Below are positions 21,406 to 32,138 of a stretch of DNA of 64,000 nt, one piece after another. Position 1 is the stretch's first letter. The number at the start of each line of letters is the position of its first letter. Below the pieces are notes generated by a model. The model was given only the letters and a program-made list of their open reading frames with translations. It made no database searches and was not told the origin of the DNA. Made by a program: the position numbers and the translations under genes. Origin of the DNA: Polyporus tsugae (lineage: Eukaryota; Basidiomycota; Agaricomycetes; Polyporales; Polyporaceae); assembly GCA_024305745.1 (NCBI GenBank), contig JAHRBS010000004.1, positions 4,960,001-5,024,000 of the forward strand, read 5' to 3'.

Positions 21406-21850
21406 TGTTACAAACGGCTCATTGGCGCCTACACTCAGCATCTTAGTTTCCTTTTCCGGACGATCCACCCTTTACATCGCACTTATTGTTCTCCATTGCA
21501 TTGTATCTTGTTCTTTGTTTATTAGCACAATAGCTCCTTTATTGTCCATCATCGCTATTGTTGTGTTCCTATCATTCTCTCATAACCACAGTCACCCATT
21601 GTCCCGGTTTCCCATTGTCCTCTGTACATATGTAAGCACCTATACTTCACTGTCTGGAGACCTCAGTTTCGACCTCTTGTCTCCAGGTAAGCCTCGCTGT
21701 ATTTTGCTTGTTAGATACTTCGCTCAATACATCTCGTCTCCAGCCCCTGACCGTTGAGCCCTGCTCCACTCTCGCTGCAACAAGCGCTTATTGATGCCCT
21801 TGCTCGTCTCATAAGTCTCCCTGGTCCTTACTCGATGGCCAGTCGTAACA
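21406..21850 (+). repeat. family B LTR, copy 1
   Basis: 445 bases from TGTTACAAACGG to AGTCGTAACA, aligned end to end with the copies at 29192 and 35782. It is followed by TTAGGTCGAAACTGC, the likely primer-binding site. It keeps the internal CTCCAGGTAAGCC splice-donor-like motif (GT at 21687). Confidence 0.8.
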
Positions 21851-22614
21851 TTAGGTCGAAACTGCTTCACAAGCACCAGCGTACCCACAACCCTTTCCCC
21901 TTTCCTTCTCGTACGGTACGCACTTTTGATCCTCTGTGTTGGCCTAGCATAGTACATGCTCTAGTCTCACACCATTGGACGTGGTCTTGATTCAACTCGA
22001 GGCTTGCCACTTTCAAGTGGTACAGTGCATGGAAAGCTCCTAACCCGAGACCCCGGCACTGACAGAAGTGGTCCGCCTCATGGCGTGGGAGGCTAGAGAA
22101 AGGCGGCAAAACGAAGCCAAGGCAGGACACCCCTGGGCCTGTGTCCCTTGAGGTTAAGACACAGCAATAGGCCGAGGAAGCTGAGCAGACAGTGTTGGAT
22201 CGTGCACCTGCCGTCCCCGTTCCTGGGATAGGAAACGAGACCCCCTATCCTTTTTCCATCCCACCACCCTCATCACTCCGCTGATGGCGATCCCTTCATT
22301 CACGCATGTGGCCGAGCTGAGTAACCTAAAAGCTTGGCTCAAGGCACTTGAGAAAGAGGTCCTGAAAGCACAAATCAAGATGCTTGGCAAGTGGATGGCC
22401 GCCCTCACACCATAGCCAAGGAGGAGGGTTTCTGATTTGAGCCGCACTAGATGCTGCGTGTGCCAGCTTGAGCCTCAATAGTCGTTTTTCAGTGCTGGGT
22501 TCGTCCTTTGTGTACTAAGTAAATCATGATGGACAACACTTTCATATTCCTATACGGTTATTCAGCAAGCAGCGATATAAGGATACTGTAGCTATGGTTG
22601 ATAGTGGAGCTACA
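21851..22614 (+). mobile_element. truncated internal part of a family B element
   Basis: Matches the B internal region at 30210 onward, with a large deletion in gag. It resumes with the stretch corresponding to 31980-32150 and reaches the protease motif VDSGAT, where it is cut by the family A LTR at 22615. It no longer codes for a complete protein. Confidence 0.7.
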
Positions 22615-23033
22615 TGTCACAGTTTTTCGCGCCACGTTTGGTACCACAGTCACAGCCACCAACCCTAACTCCAGGTTCACCCATTTTCGGACTCCAGCCT
22701 GGACACTGGTCATCATTATGTAATAGTACTTACCTCTTTGTTCTCCTTTTGGACTGGCTCACCTGCCATCAGTACCCAAGCCTGCCCTGAAGCCAGGTGG
22801 TCTGTGCACCTGTCATGTATAGTATATAAGGGCTGTGATGTGGGCTCAGAGACCTTAGATTCTGTCTCTTGTTCATTCCCCCATCATCTGTAGGCAGCTT
22901 AACAGCCCCTGCCATCCTCTGCCTTCTAGTCTAGGCCAATCTATCCTCTACTTCTGTTGCCACCCTCTGTGTGTCTCCATCAGTGAGCCCCCCCCTTTTG
23001 TTTGTTTTGTGGCACAGTCGTTCGGCTGTGACA
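22615..23033 (+). repeat. family A LTR (5')
   Basis: Begins TGTCACAGTTTTTCGC and ends GGCTGTGACA, with TG...CA ends and a TATA-like TAGTATATAAGG near 22817. Followed by TTAGACAGAATCTCA, the likely primer-binding region. No partner copy in the window. Confidence 0.7.
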
Positions 23034-23055
23034 TTAGACAGAATCTCACACCTAG

Positions 23056-23784
23056 GCCCCTGGTTCAGTGCCCAAGTCACTAGCCAGCCGTCTCTCTTCC
23101 CTCCAGGAGTTTTATACACGTTTATCATCCCCCATTCCCTCTGCAGAGCAAGACCTCCAGGAGTTTACCCGTCGCCACTTCAAGAGGCACGGCCATCTCC
23201 CAGTCCAGGACCAGATATCCTGTGTACTTGTGGACTCTGCTGAGGATCGCCTTTGCTACCGCCTTCGGGAGCACGCACCTCTGATCCCTCGTCGCAAGGC
23301 TCTGCCTCAATCTGTCCCCTACGCCCGACCTTTGCCCAACACACCCCGCATCCAGGCACCCACACCCACGCTACCAATCCCTGTCCTACCACTACCTATC
23401 CCCCTTGCGTGCCGCATCTCTGCTGCACCACTTCTAGCTTTCACCCGCACCGACATCAATGACAACCTCGCTATCATCGAGACCAAGGCCCACGCCGTCC
23501 TCAAGCGCCTCCAAGCTGTCTTCGACCGCAAGGCGCTACTCGACGACCTTCCACACGACCATTGTCTAGCCATCCAACGTGTCGGCGACCAACTGGAGTG
23601 GATCAGTGACAACATCAACCACAGCGGACCCAACTGGACCCACCGTCAACAGCAGAGCATTGACTGGTTCTGCAAGGAGTTTGGAAAGATAAAGTTTTCG
23701 GGTTTAGGACAACGCTTCCCTAGAGTAGTGAACGCAATTGTTGAGCTAGACAAGTTTGGGTACTTAGACTGGATCGTCCTGTAG
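23056..23784 (+). CDS. leader ORF of element A without an ATG
   Basis: An open frame of about 240 codons starts just after the LTR and ends TAG at 23782-23784. It includes SRLSSLQEFYTRLSSPIPSA and FDRKALLDDLPHDHCLAIQR. No methionine codon exists anywhere in it, so translation would need a start supplied by splicing or a non-AUG codon. It is not a gag or pol domain I recognise. It may be the N-terminal part of a structural protein. Confidence 0.4.
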   Translation, partial: APGSVPKSLASRLSSLQEFYTRLSSPIPSAEQDLQEFTRRHFKRHGHLPVQDQISCVLVDSAEDRLCYRLREHAPLIPRRKALPQSVPYARPLPNTPRIQAPTPTLPIPVLPLPIPLACRISAAPLLAFTRTDINDNLAIIETKAHAVLKRLQAVFDRKALLDDLPHDHCLAIQRVGDQLEWISDNINHSGPNWTHRQQQSIDWFCKEFGKIKFSGLGQRFPRVVNAIVELDKFGYLDWIVL

Positions 23785-23984
23785 TCTCCCCTTTGGTACA
23801 ACAAACCCTGGAGTTTGGAATACATCATGTCTCGCTTTGAAGTTCTCCCAATGGATGCCTTTGGGCCCAATGAACCACGCACCCCACCCGGTGGAGGAAA
23901 CCCACCTGAAACAGAAATGACCCCCCCCGGCCAGCATCTCAACACCCCACATGCCCGCCGTCACCAACACCGACCCTTGAATCA

Positions 23985-25412
23985 ATGCAGGAACCCACGA
24001 CCTGGTCCTTTCAAGGCGTAGAGTACAACACACTCGAAGAGGCAATCCGAGTATCGGATACACACTTTGAAATCCATGCCTCATACATCAATTGGTTGCT
24101 AGCAGTAACCAACGACATGTTCAGGAAGGATATTGTGGAAGTCTACAACCAGCTAGGAAACAAAATGTACGAACACCGAAACTCAACTGTTGTCGACATT
24201 CATGATCTCCGAACCCAACAAGAAAATTTTGTCACCCATGCAACACTTTGTAGGAACCTGGATGACCTGGAAACCCGCTGTTACGACTTGGAGACAGAGA
24301 ACGACACACTCAAGGCTGAAAGGGAAGTCCTCAAAATGGAGATGGATGTCCTCAACACCAACACTATGATGCTCGTTGAGGCGATCAAGGAACTGAAAAC
24401 GCAAGTTGCTTCACTCATTTCTCACCCGATCACGGCACCTACCCGCACGGCCCCAGCAATGGCCCCATTGCACAACACCCACCGGCCTAGAATCAGGGAC
24501 CCTCCCAAGTTTAAAGGCAAGACCCCGGATCTTACGGTGGAGCAGTGGTTCCAGAAACTCGGTATTTGGTTCCGGTACCAGAACATCACAGCAGACGATG
24601 ACAAGATCACCACCGCTTTGTTGTTCTTGGAAGGAGGAGCCCAGTCGTACATGGATGACTATGCCCAAAAAGCTGCAGACAACACCTACCTTGGCACCTG
24701 GACCAGTTTCGTCGACCAGCTCAAGAGCGGATACCGGGAACTAGCACCAGAGAAGTCCGCTCAACAATCTTTGGAGGAACTGTGTGCTAAGTCCCACTCG
24801 TCCCTCGCCTTGTTTGCAGAGAACTTCCACCATTTTGCCATCAAGTCTGGTTACTCTGATGTGGAGCTCATTCATTGTATTGACACTTAGTGCAAGGGTG
24901 ATCTCCGTACCACTATGATCACCCACCGCTCCTTGTCACCGTTTACTATTCCGACAAAGTGGGAGAACTTCCTTGACTGGGTGCTCAAAATTGAGATGAA
25001 CTACCGAGGAAACAAGTACCACAAGGCCGCCTCCTCTTCAAGAGCTGCCAGAGATCCCGATGCCATGGACATTGATGCAATGCGCAAGCCGGAGAAGCTC
25101 TCCAAGGAACAAGAGGACTGGCTAGCCAAGAAGATGTGCTTCCGGTGCAGCAAACACCCTTACAAGTCTGGCACCAAGTGTCGCAACCCGGTATACAAGG
25201 GGTACTATGAGCTTCCCGACTTTAAAGGCAAGGGTGTTGCACCAACCAAGATATGGGCCGTCGAGGAAGAAGCCAAGACCGAAGACCAGGACCGAATGGA
25301 GTTTGTTGTTAATGCACTCAAGGAGTTTGAACTCAGGAGCAAGCAAGAGCACCAGGAAACCACTGCACGGATCGTTGAGACCAACGAGCAGGATTTTCTC
25401 CAGCGGATGTAA
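23985..25412 (+). pseudogene. gag of element A, broken
   Basis: Reads from ATG 23985 with a coiled-coil region (RNLDDLETRCYDLETENDTL) and a retrotransposon gag domain (PPKFKGKTPDLTVEQWFQKL...), then an in-frame TAG at 24888-24890. The same frame continues to TAA at 25410 and includes a short cysteine motif (CFRCSKHPYKSGTKC). An upstream start (23827, MSRFEVLPMDAFGPNEP) is in another frame and separated at a run of eight C residues, suggesting a frameshift there. Confidence 0.75.
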
Positions 25413-25449
25413 CGGGGGACTGGCCGTAACATCCGATCTATATGTACTA

Positions 25450-28400
25450 GTAACGTAAACCACCTAGAGGAATCATTTGTACCTAAATCAAACTATCTAT
25501 ATCTCGCTTCATCACGCAGACAGCGACAGTCACTCGATTTAAAACTCACCCTCAGGCAAGGAATACGTGAAATCCAGTCAGAAGGGCTCCTAGATTGTGG
25601 AGCCTATTCGAGTTTTGCACACTATCGTTTTGTTCAGGAACATGGCCTGGAATTACAACGCCTCTCACGAGAGATACGAGTGTTGAATGCCGATGCAATG
25701 GAGAACAAGAAGGGTCTGATCACGCACTATGTCCGGTGTCTTGTCACAATCGACAACCACACTAGTTGGCAGTCCTTTCTGGTCACAGATATAGGAAACG
25801 AGGATATCATTGTCGGCATGACTTTCCTCCGGGAACACAACCCAGAAGTTGATTGGAAGGCAGGTCAAGTAAAGTTTACACGCTGCCCGCACACCTGTCT
25901 ACCCAGCCCAGTTTCGGTACAGGACAAAGAAATCCGGACGGTGGAGGAGCCCCGACTAGAGGAGTTTGCACGAGACACCTACGGTCAGCTAGACCGCGAG
26001 CCCTGGGACAGTGCCGAACAGTTTGTACATTGAATGCAGTTTTCTGATGACCCTGATGCCTGCGCTCTGCGAACACGGATTGAGGAGAAGAAGGAAGGAA
26101 CACCAGTGCCAGGAAGCCAAGACAAGGACTACTGGTCTAATCATGTGCCCACCCACTATCATCAGTACGGTGACGTGTTTTCCAAGACAGCCTCAGAGCG
26201 GATGCCAACTCGCAAGCCCTATGCCCACCCCATTGAGTTTGTGGAAGGAGCAACACTGCCAAAGCCAGCAAAGCTTTACCCACTCAACCTCCAGGAACGG
26301 AACTCTCTCGATGGATGGATCAATGAACAGGAAGCTAAGGGATATATCCAAAGGTCAAAGAGCCCAGCTGCTGCTCCTGTATTCTTTGTCAAGAAAAAGG
26401 ATGGCAGCCTGCAACTGGTACAGGACTACCGCGCCCTCAATGCTGTCACCAAGAAGGACAAGTTCCCTATACCACGGATCCCGGACCTTATCGACCGTTT
26501 ATCTCAGTCATCAATCTTCACCTCACTGGACCTGAGGTGTGGGTACAATAATGTTTGTATACGGAAAGGAGATGAAGAGAAGGCAGCGTTTATCACTCAC
26601 CGTGGTCTGTACGAGCCAACGGTGATGACTTTTGGTCTTTGCAATGCCCCAAGCACCTTCCAGGCTATGACAAATGAGATCCTCAAGGAGGAGATTGCTA
26701 TGGGACATGTGGTAGTTTACATTGACAATATCCTTATCTTCACAGATGAACTCACACTCCACCGGCAACTCACAGAACAAGTGCTCCAGAAACTACGGGC
26801 AAACAATCTCTTCATTAAGCCTGAGAAGTGCAAGTTTGAACAACAGTCGGTTGAATTCCTTGGGCTGATCATCTCAAAGGACTCCATCACCATGGACCCA
26901 GCCAAGGTTGAAGGTGTAAAGAACTGGCCAACGCCAACCAAAGTCAAGCATGTACAAGCATTCCTTGGCCTTGCCAACTTCTACTGATGTTTCATCAAGG
27001 ACTTCTCAAAGATAGCTCACCTGCTCACAGTTCTCACCTGCAAGGACGCACCTTGGCAGTGGGGAGAAGACCAAGAAAATGCCTTCCAGAGCCTCAAGAC
27101 CGCCTTCACCACTGCTCCGATCCTCCAAATCCCCAATGACACTGCACCTTTCCGCCTGGAAACAGACTCATCTGACTTTGCCACAGGGGCAGTACTGGAA
27201 CAGTTGGGTGAAGATAAACTATGGCACCCAGTAGTGTTTTACTCCAAGTCCTTGAATGAGCATGAACGCAACTATGAGATCTATGACAAGGAGTTACTGG
27301 CCATCATACGCGCTTTGGAGGAATATCACCACTACCTGGAGGGACACCCTGAGCCGGTTGAGATCTGGTCGGATTACCTTAACCTCACCTACTTCTGGCA
27401 GGCCCAGAAGCTCACTTGTCGCCAAGCTCGCTGGAGTTTATTCCTTTCCCGTTTCAACTTCAACCTACAACACCGATCTGGCAAGACAATGCTTCGTGCC
27501 GACCCTCTGTCCAGGAGGCCAGATCATGAGGAGGGGGTAAACAGCAACAATGATGGTCGAACACTGCTGAAGCCGGAGTTTTTTGCCATCAAAGCCATGC
27601 AAACCACCCACGCCTCTGAAGTTGACGACAAGCAACTACTGGACAAGATCAAGAAGGCACTCGAAGATGACACAATGACCAAGGATTACAAGGCACTGCT
27701 CAATAGCGGCCCTCGGGAGTTTGGAAAACCACTGCAAGAATGGAACTTCGAGAACGGTCTCCTGCTCTATCAGGGAAAGGTCTATGTCCCAAAGGACCAG
27801 GAACTACGACTGGAGCTGCTCAAACTCCACCATGACACCACACTCGCTGGGCACCCTGGCCAATGGAAGACCCAGGAACTTATCAGCCGCAACTACTGGT
27901 GGCCTGGAATGTCAGTCGATGTCAAGAAGTATGTCAAGGGGTGCGAAACATGCCAACGTAATAAAGCCTCACGCAACTCTCCCTTCGGACTACTGCAGCC
28001 AAATAAAGTCCCAGCTGGGCCATGGGAGATCTGGAGCATTGACCTCATCACTCAACTTCCTGAGTCCTGTGACAGACACGGCAATGTTTACACGGCCATC
28101 GCAGTGGTGGTAGACCAGTTGACCAAGCGAGCCCACTTCTTTGCATGTGATGACCACTTCTCAGCCTCAGATGTGGCAGAGCTTGTCTACGAACACATAC
28201 TCAAACATCATGGCCTACCCCGACAGATCATTTCAGATCGAGGAACACAGTTTGCCAGTGCGCTCTTCAAGGAGTTTTGTGGGAAGCTGGGCATCTGAGC
28301 CTCTATGTCAACAGCCTATCACCTCCAAACCGATGGTCAGACGGAACGAGTCAACCAGTCATTAGAACAGTACCTACGGATCTTCACCAAACACCGCCCA

Positions 28401-29180
28401 GACAATTGGGCCTCCCTTCTGTCCACTGCGGAGTTTTCCTACAACAATGCTGCACACGAGTCTACCGGCTTATCACCCTTCTTTGTGGAATATGGATACC
28501 ACCCCAAGATGGCCCCAGATGTACAGGGAGAACTAGGTTTCCCGACCCTCAAGGACATCTTCCAGTACCAAACAGAGGCCCGGGAACAGGCACAAGCATC
28601 CCTAATCCTCGCTACAGAACGGATGAAGTGGTACTACGACAAACACAAGAGTGAAGTGCCATTCAAGGTTGGGGACAAAGTCCTCCTCAAAGGAAGGGAC
28701 CTCAGGATCAAACAGTCATCAGCAAAGTTATCCGCAAAGAACTATGGGCCCTACAAAATCGTCAATCAAGTTGGGCCGGTCAATTTTCATCTACAACTCC
28801 CAGCCACAAACAAGGTCCACCCTGTCTTCCATGCTTCCAAACTCATCCCCTACCATGAGGACAAGATTGGCAACCGTAACCCATTGAAACCACCAGCCAT
28901 AGAGGTGGAAGGACATGACAAGTTTGAGGTCGAAAAGATCCTCGACTCCAAGACCTACTACGGATATGTCCGATACCTTGTGAAATGGGTTGGATACAAT
29001 ATCAGCGAAGCCACTTGGGAACCAGTACAGAATGTCAAGCACTGCAAAGAACTACTCGATGAATTCCACACCTCGCACCCTGATGCTGTTCAACCAATAT
29101 CCCTCACCAATCCACGGCCGGTACAAGCTCAGTTTAATCATCAAGTTTGGTACGATCGCTTCGCTGGAGCTCAGCCTTGA
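25450..29180 (+). pseudogene. pol of element A, broken
   Basis: One frame carries all pol domains but is interrupted by TGA at 26031, 26985 and 28296. Protease-like region (GLLDCGAYSSF; the usual DSGA reads DCGA). RT with FVKKKDGSLQLVQDYRALN and the active site reading YIDN instead of YIDD. RNase H (LETDSSDFATGAVL, YDKELLAI). Integrase zinc finger (HHDTTLAGHPG...CETCQRNK) and core (SIDLITQLPE, SDRGTQFAS, TAYHLQTDGQTERVNQ). Chromodomain (VEKILDSKTYYGYVRYLVKWVGY...EATWEP). It ends TGA 29178-29180. The domain order RT-RNase H-integrase-chromodomain places it among chromoviruses. Confidence 0.88.
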
Positions 29181-29191
29181 GGAGGGGGTAG

Positions 29192-30209
29192 TGTCATGAA
29201 CGTTCCATTCAGTGCCTGCCACCAGCACCTTAGTTTCCTTTTCTGGACGATCTACTTCTCACGTCGTACTTACAGTCATCAACCAGCTGACGTAACACCC
29301 CCATCCAGTGTAACATTTTGCCCATATCTTGATGGTGTGTCAAGCTTTCCTCTCCGTTCTTTTTGCAACATATTCCGTGTGTTGCAACCCAACTGTATCT
29401 AAAATATCGGCCCACAATGTTGCCACAAACCTCAGAAATCTCACTGTAAATGCAGGCAGATTTGCCTGTTCTACGCTATATCCACTACCCATGAATATTT
29501 CCTTGATTCCTCATGGGAAACACAATATCTCAAAACGAAGGTTTACACACTGAAAGTTCAGTTATTTTGAGACTATAATAAGGTCTTTCCTTGACAGAGA
29601 CAGCTGCGCACTGGGATTGCGGCCGGAGTGTTACGTTGGGGTGAAAATATCACATTAAGCGCCCAAACGTCAATCCAGGCGGTAAAGCTCATGGTTCATG
29701 CAAACACAGTGCACAAACCATTCTCAAACATTCAGAAGTAATATAGCTATTGTTTTATGCTAGAATCGTGGCAATAGCCCAAGAATTGACAGAGAAAATG
29801 CCAAAACTTCAATTGGGCGTTACGTTGGGTGGTTGATAACTGTATTGTTCTCCATTGCATTGTATCTCGTCCTTTGTTCTCTAGCACAATAGCTCCTTAT
29901 TGTCCGTTGTTGCTATTGTTTCGTTTCCATTGTTCACCCGTGTCCATAGTTACCCATTGTCCCCCGGTTCCCATTGTCCTCTATACGTATATAAGGACCT
30001 GTACTTTGCTGCCTGGAGACCTCAGTTTTAACCTCTTATCTCCAGGTAAGCCTCGCTGTATTTCGCTTGTAGACACCTACTTACTCAATACATCTTGTCT
30101 CCAGCCCTGACCGTTGAGCCTTGCTCCGCTCTTGCTGCACAAGTGCTTGTCGACGCTCCTGCTCGTCTCGTACGTATCCCTGATCCTTACTCAACGTCCA
30201 GTCGTAACA
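29192..30209 (+). repeat. family B LTR, copy 2, split by a MITE
   Basis: 29192-29272 plus 29845-30209 together make one B LTR; a 570-base insert lies between. It serves as the right boundary of element A and as the 5' LTR of element B. TATA-like GTATATAAGG at about 29985, splice-donor-like CAGGTAAGC at 30044-30052, then TTAGGTCGAAACTTC. Confidence 0.85.
29273..29842. mobile_element. 570-base TA-flanked MITE (Tc1/mariner-like ends)
   Basis: Inserted in the LTR with a TA duplication (29271-29272 and 29843-29844). Terminal inverted repeats: left CAGTCATCAACCAGCTGACG, right end reversed CAGTTATCAACCACCCAACG, both continuing into GTAAC. No coding capacity. Removing it restores the LTR sequence GTACTTATTGTTCTCC found in the copy at 35782. 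Confidence 0.85.
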
Positions 30210-31143
30210 TTAGGTCGAAACTTCTCCATGAGCACCAGCGCACTTTTCCCCCAGGAGTTTACACACATTTATCATTCCCCTTTCCCCTTGTACGGTATGC
30301 ACTCAGACCCTCTGTGTTTGCCTAGCGTAGTGCGCGCTCTAGTCACACCATCGGACGTGGTCTTGATTCAACTCGAGGCTTGCCACTTTTAGTGGTACAG
30401 TGCGCGGAAAGCTCCTAACCCAAGACCCCAGCACTGACAGAAGTGGTCCACCTCACGGTGTGGGAGGCTAGAGAAAGGCGGCAAAACAAAGCCAAGGCAG
30501 GACACCCCTGGGCTCATGTCCCTTGTGGTTAAGACACAGCAATAGGCCGAGGAGGCTGAGCAGACAGTGTTGGATTGTGCACCTGCCGTCTCTGTTCCTT
30601 GGATAGGAAGCGAGTTCCAACAACCTGGTGAGCTACAGTACATACGGGCACGTCTTCCATGTCGTCGCGGTCAAAGACCAGCATTGGAACGAGTTAGACT
30701 CACGGTGGTACATCTGCAAACAACAACCCTGCCCCAACCGGTCGAACACCTTTGACTAGGACGAGGAAAGCTGGTCTCAATATCCCAGTTTTGTCGCAAC
30801 CGCCCCAGAGCAGAACAATCTCATCACCCAGTCACGACCCAGAGTCCCCACCAACCGCCTTCCACGAGCAGCCTCTGCTGCTGCAATCAGCCGACCAGGC
30901 ACACGTCCCCCTAGCTGTGCTCCTAGTCGTATCCCCACTCCCAGCGGATCACCCTTGTTGGGATCCATTCCACTTGGCCAAGCACTTGTGCTAGCCAGCG
31001 ACCATATTGCACAATGAACATCCAACCCCCCACCCACACCCTCTCCAGCAGGGACCCCTCCACAACAAACCATTGTTCTTAACACCCCGAGTAGTCCCTC
31101 ACCTGTGCCAAGTCCCTCTCCACCCTCATCACCTGCTTCCACC

Positions 31144-31980
31144 ATGGCCATGCCCGCTCCCTTCGATGTTTCCAAACTCCTCTCTCAAATTGCCCCTCAC
31201 GAGTACGATGGAAAACTGGCGCAGGAAGGGCTTCACATTGTAGCTAACGCCCGCATCTACTACAATCTTCTCGAGGCGCAAGGTGTCACGCACGGGATCC
31301 ACTGGATCACGATCCTCAACAAGTTGACTGGTGGCGCTGCTGAGTGGGTTGGCCCATACATTGTCACAGTGGCCAGTGGCAATGTTGTGTGGTCAGACTT
31401 TGCGGCCTTTGAAGGGTCATTCAAGGTGCACTTCTGTGCTGCGAATAACAAAGAAGCGGCTGTTGCAGAACTTGCCAAACTCTGCAAGGCTTCCCATTGG
31501 CTTGGAACCGTCAAGGACTACACCAGCCAATTCAATGCCATCGCTGCTCACACCAGGTTTGGTGATGCAGACAAACACAAATGGTACCGCACGGCACTCC
31601 CTTACAAGATCAAGGACACCTTTGCGACCACAGCACACAACATCTCAGACCTTGCCAAGATCCAGAAAGTCGCACTGCAGATGGACCAGCAACTTGCCGT
31701 GCACGAGGAGGAACGGCCGAAGCAATTTGGATGGAAGAAGAAGGGCGAAAAGGCAGCCGCCTCTGGTTTGGGCAAGAAGAAGTTCGATGGTGAGTGCTGG
31801 AACTGTGGTGAGAAAGGACATCCCGTGTTCCGCTGCCCAAAGCCCAAGGTCGAGGGCCAACGGGCTGCCTCTTCTTCCTCATCTGGTACCAACAAGCTCA
31901 CGACACTCAAGGCCCAGCTCAAGGCAATGGAGGAGAAGATTGCCGCCCTTACGGTGGTCGATAAGAAAGAGGGTTTTTGA
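31144..31980 (+). CDS. gag of element B
   Basis: ATG 31144 gives 278 aa: MAMPAPFDVSKLLSQIAPHE, a retrotransposon gag domain (WVGPYIVTVASGNVVWSDFA), and a zinc knuckle CWNCGEKGHPVFRC with the expected C-X2-C-X4-H-X4-C spacing. A short helical tail ends at TGA 31978. This is the virus-like particle protein of the element. The frame is intact even though pol is not. Confidence 0.82.
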   Translation: MAMPAPFDVSKLLSQIAPHEYDGKLAQEGLHIVANARIYYNLLEAQGVTHGIHWITILNKLTGGAAEWVGPYIVTVASGNVVWSDFAAFEGSFKVHFCAANNKEAAVAELAKLCKASHWLGTVKDYTSQFNAIAAHTRFGDADKHKWYRTALPYKIKDTFATTAHNISDLAKIQKVALQMDQQLAVHEEERPKQFGWKKKGEKAAASGLGKKKFDGECWNCGEKGHPVFRCPKPKVEGQRAASSSSSGTNKLTTLKAQLKAMEEKIAALTVVDKKEGF

Positions 31981-32138
31981 TTAGAACCGCATTGGATGCT
32001 GTGCATGCTGGTTCCTGTAGTAATAGTTGATTTTCTGTACTGGGTTCGTCATTTGTATATGAAGTAAATCACGATGGTCAACACTTTCATATACCGGTAC
32101 AGTTAATTGGCAAGCAGCGACATAAGGACATTGTAGCT

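Larger units (their letters stand above)
22615..29191 (+). mobile_element. family A Ty3/gypsy retrotransposon, decayed, lacking its own 3' LTR
   Basis: 5' LTR 22615-23033, leader ORF, gag, protease, reverse transcriptase, RNase H, integrase and a C-terminal chromodomain, then the polypurine tract GAGGAGGGGGTAG at 29179-29191. Instead of a second family A LTR the next base begins a family B LTR. Four in-frame stops and at least one frameshift make it inactive. Confidence 0.85.
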
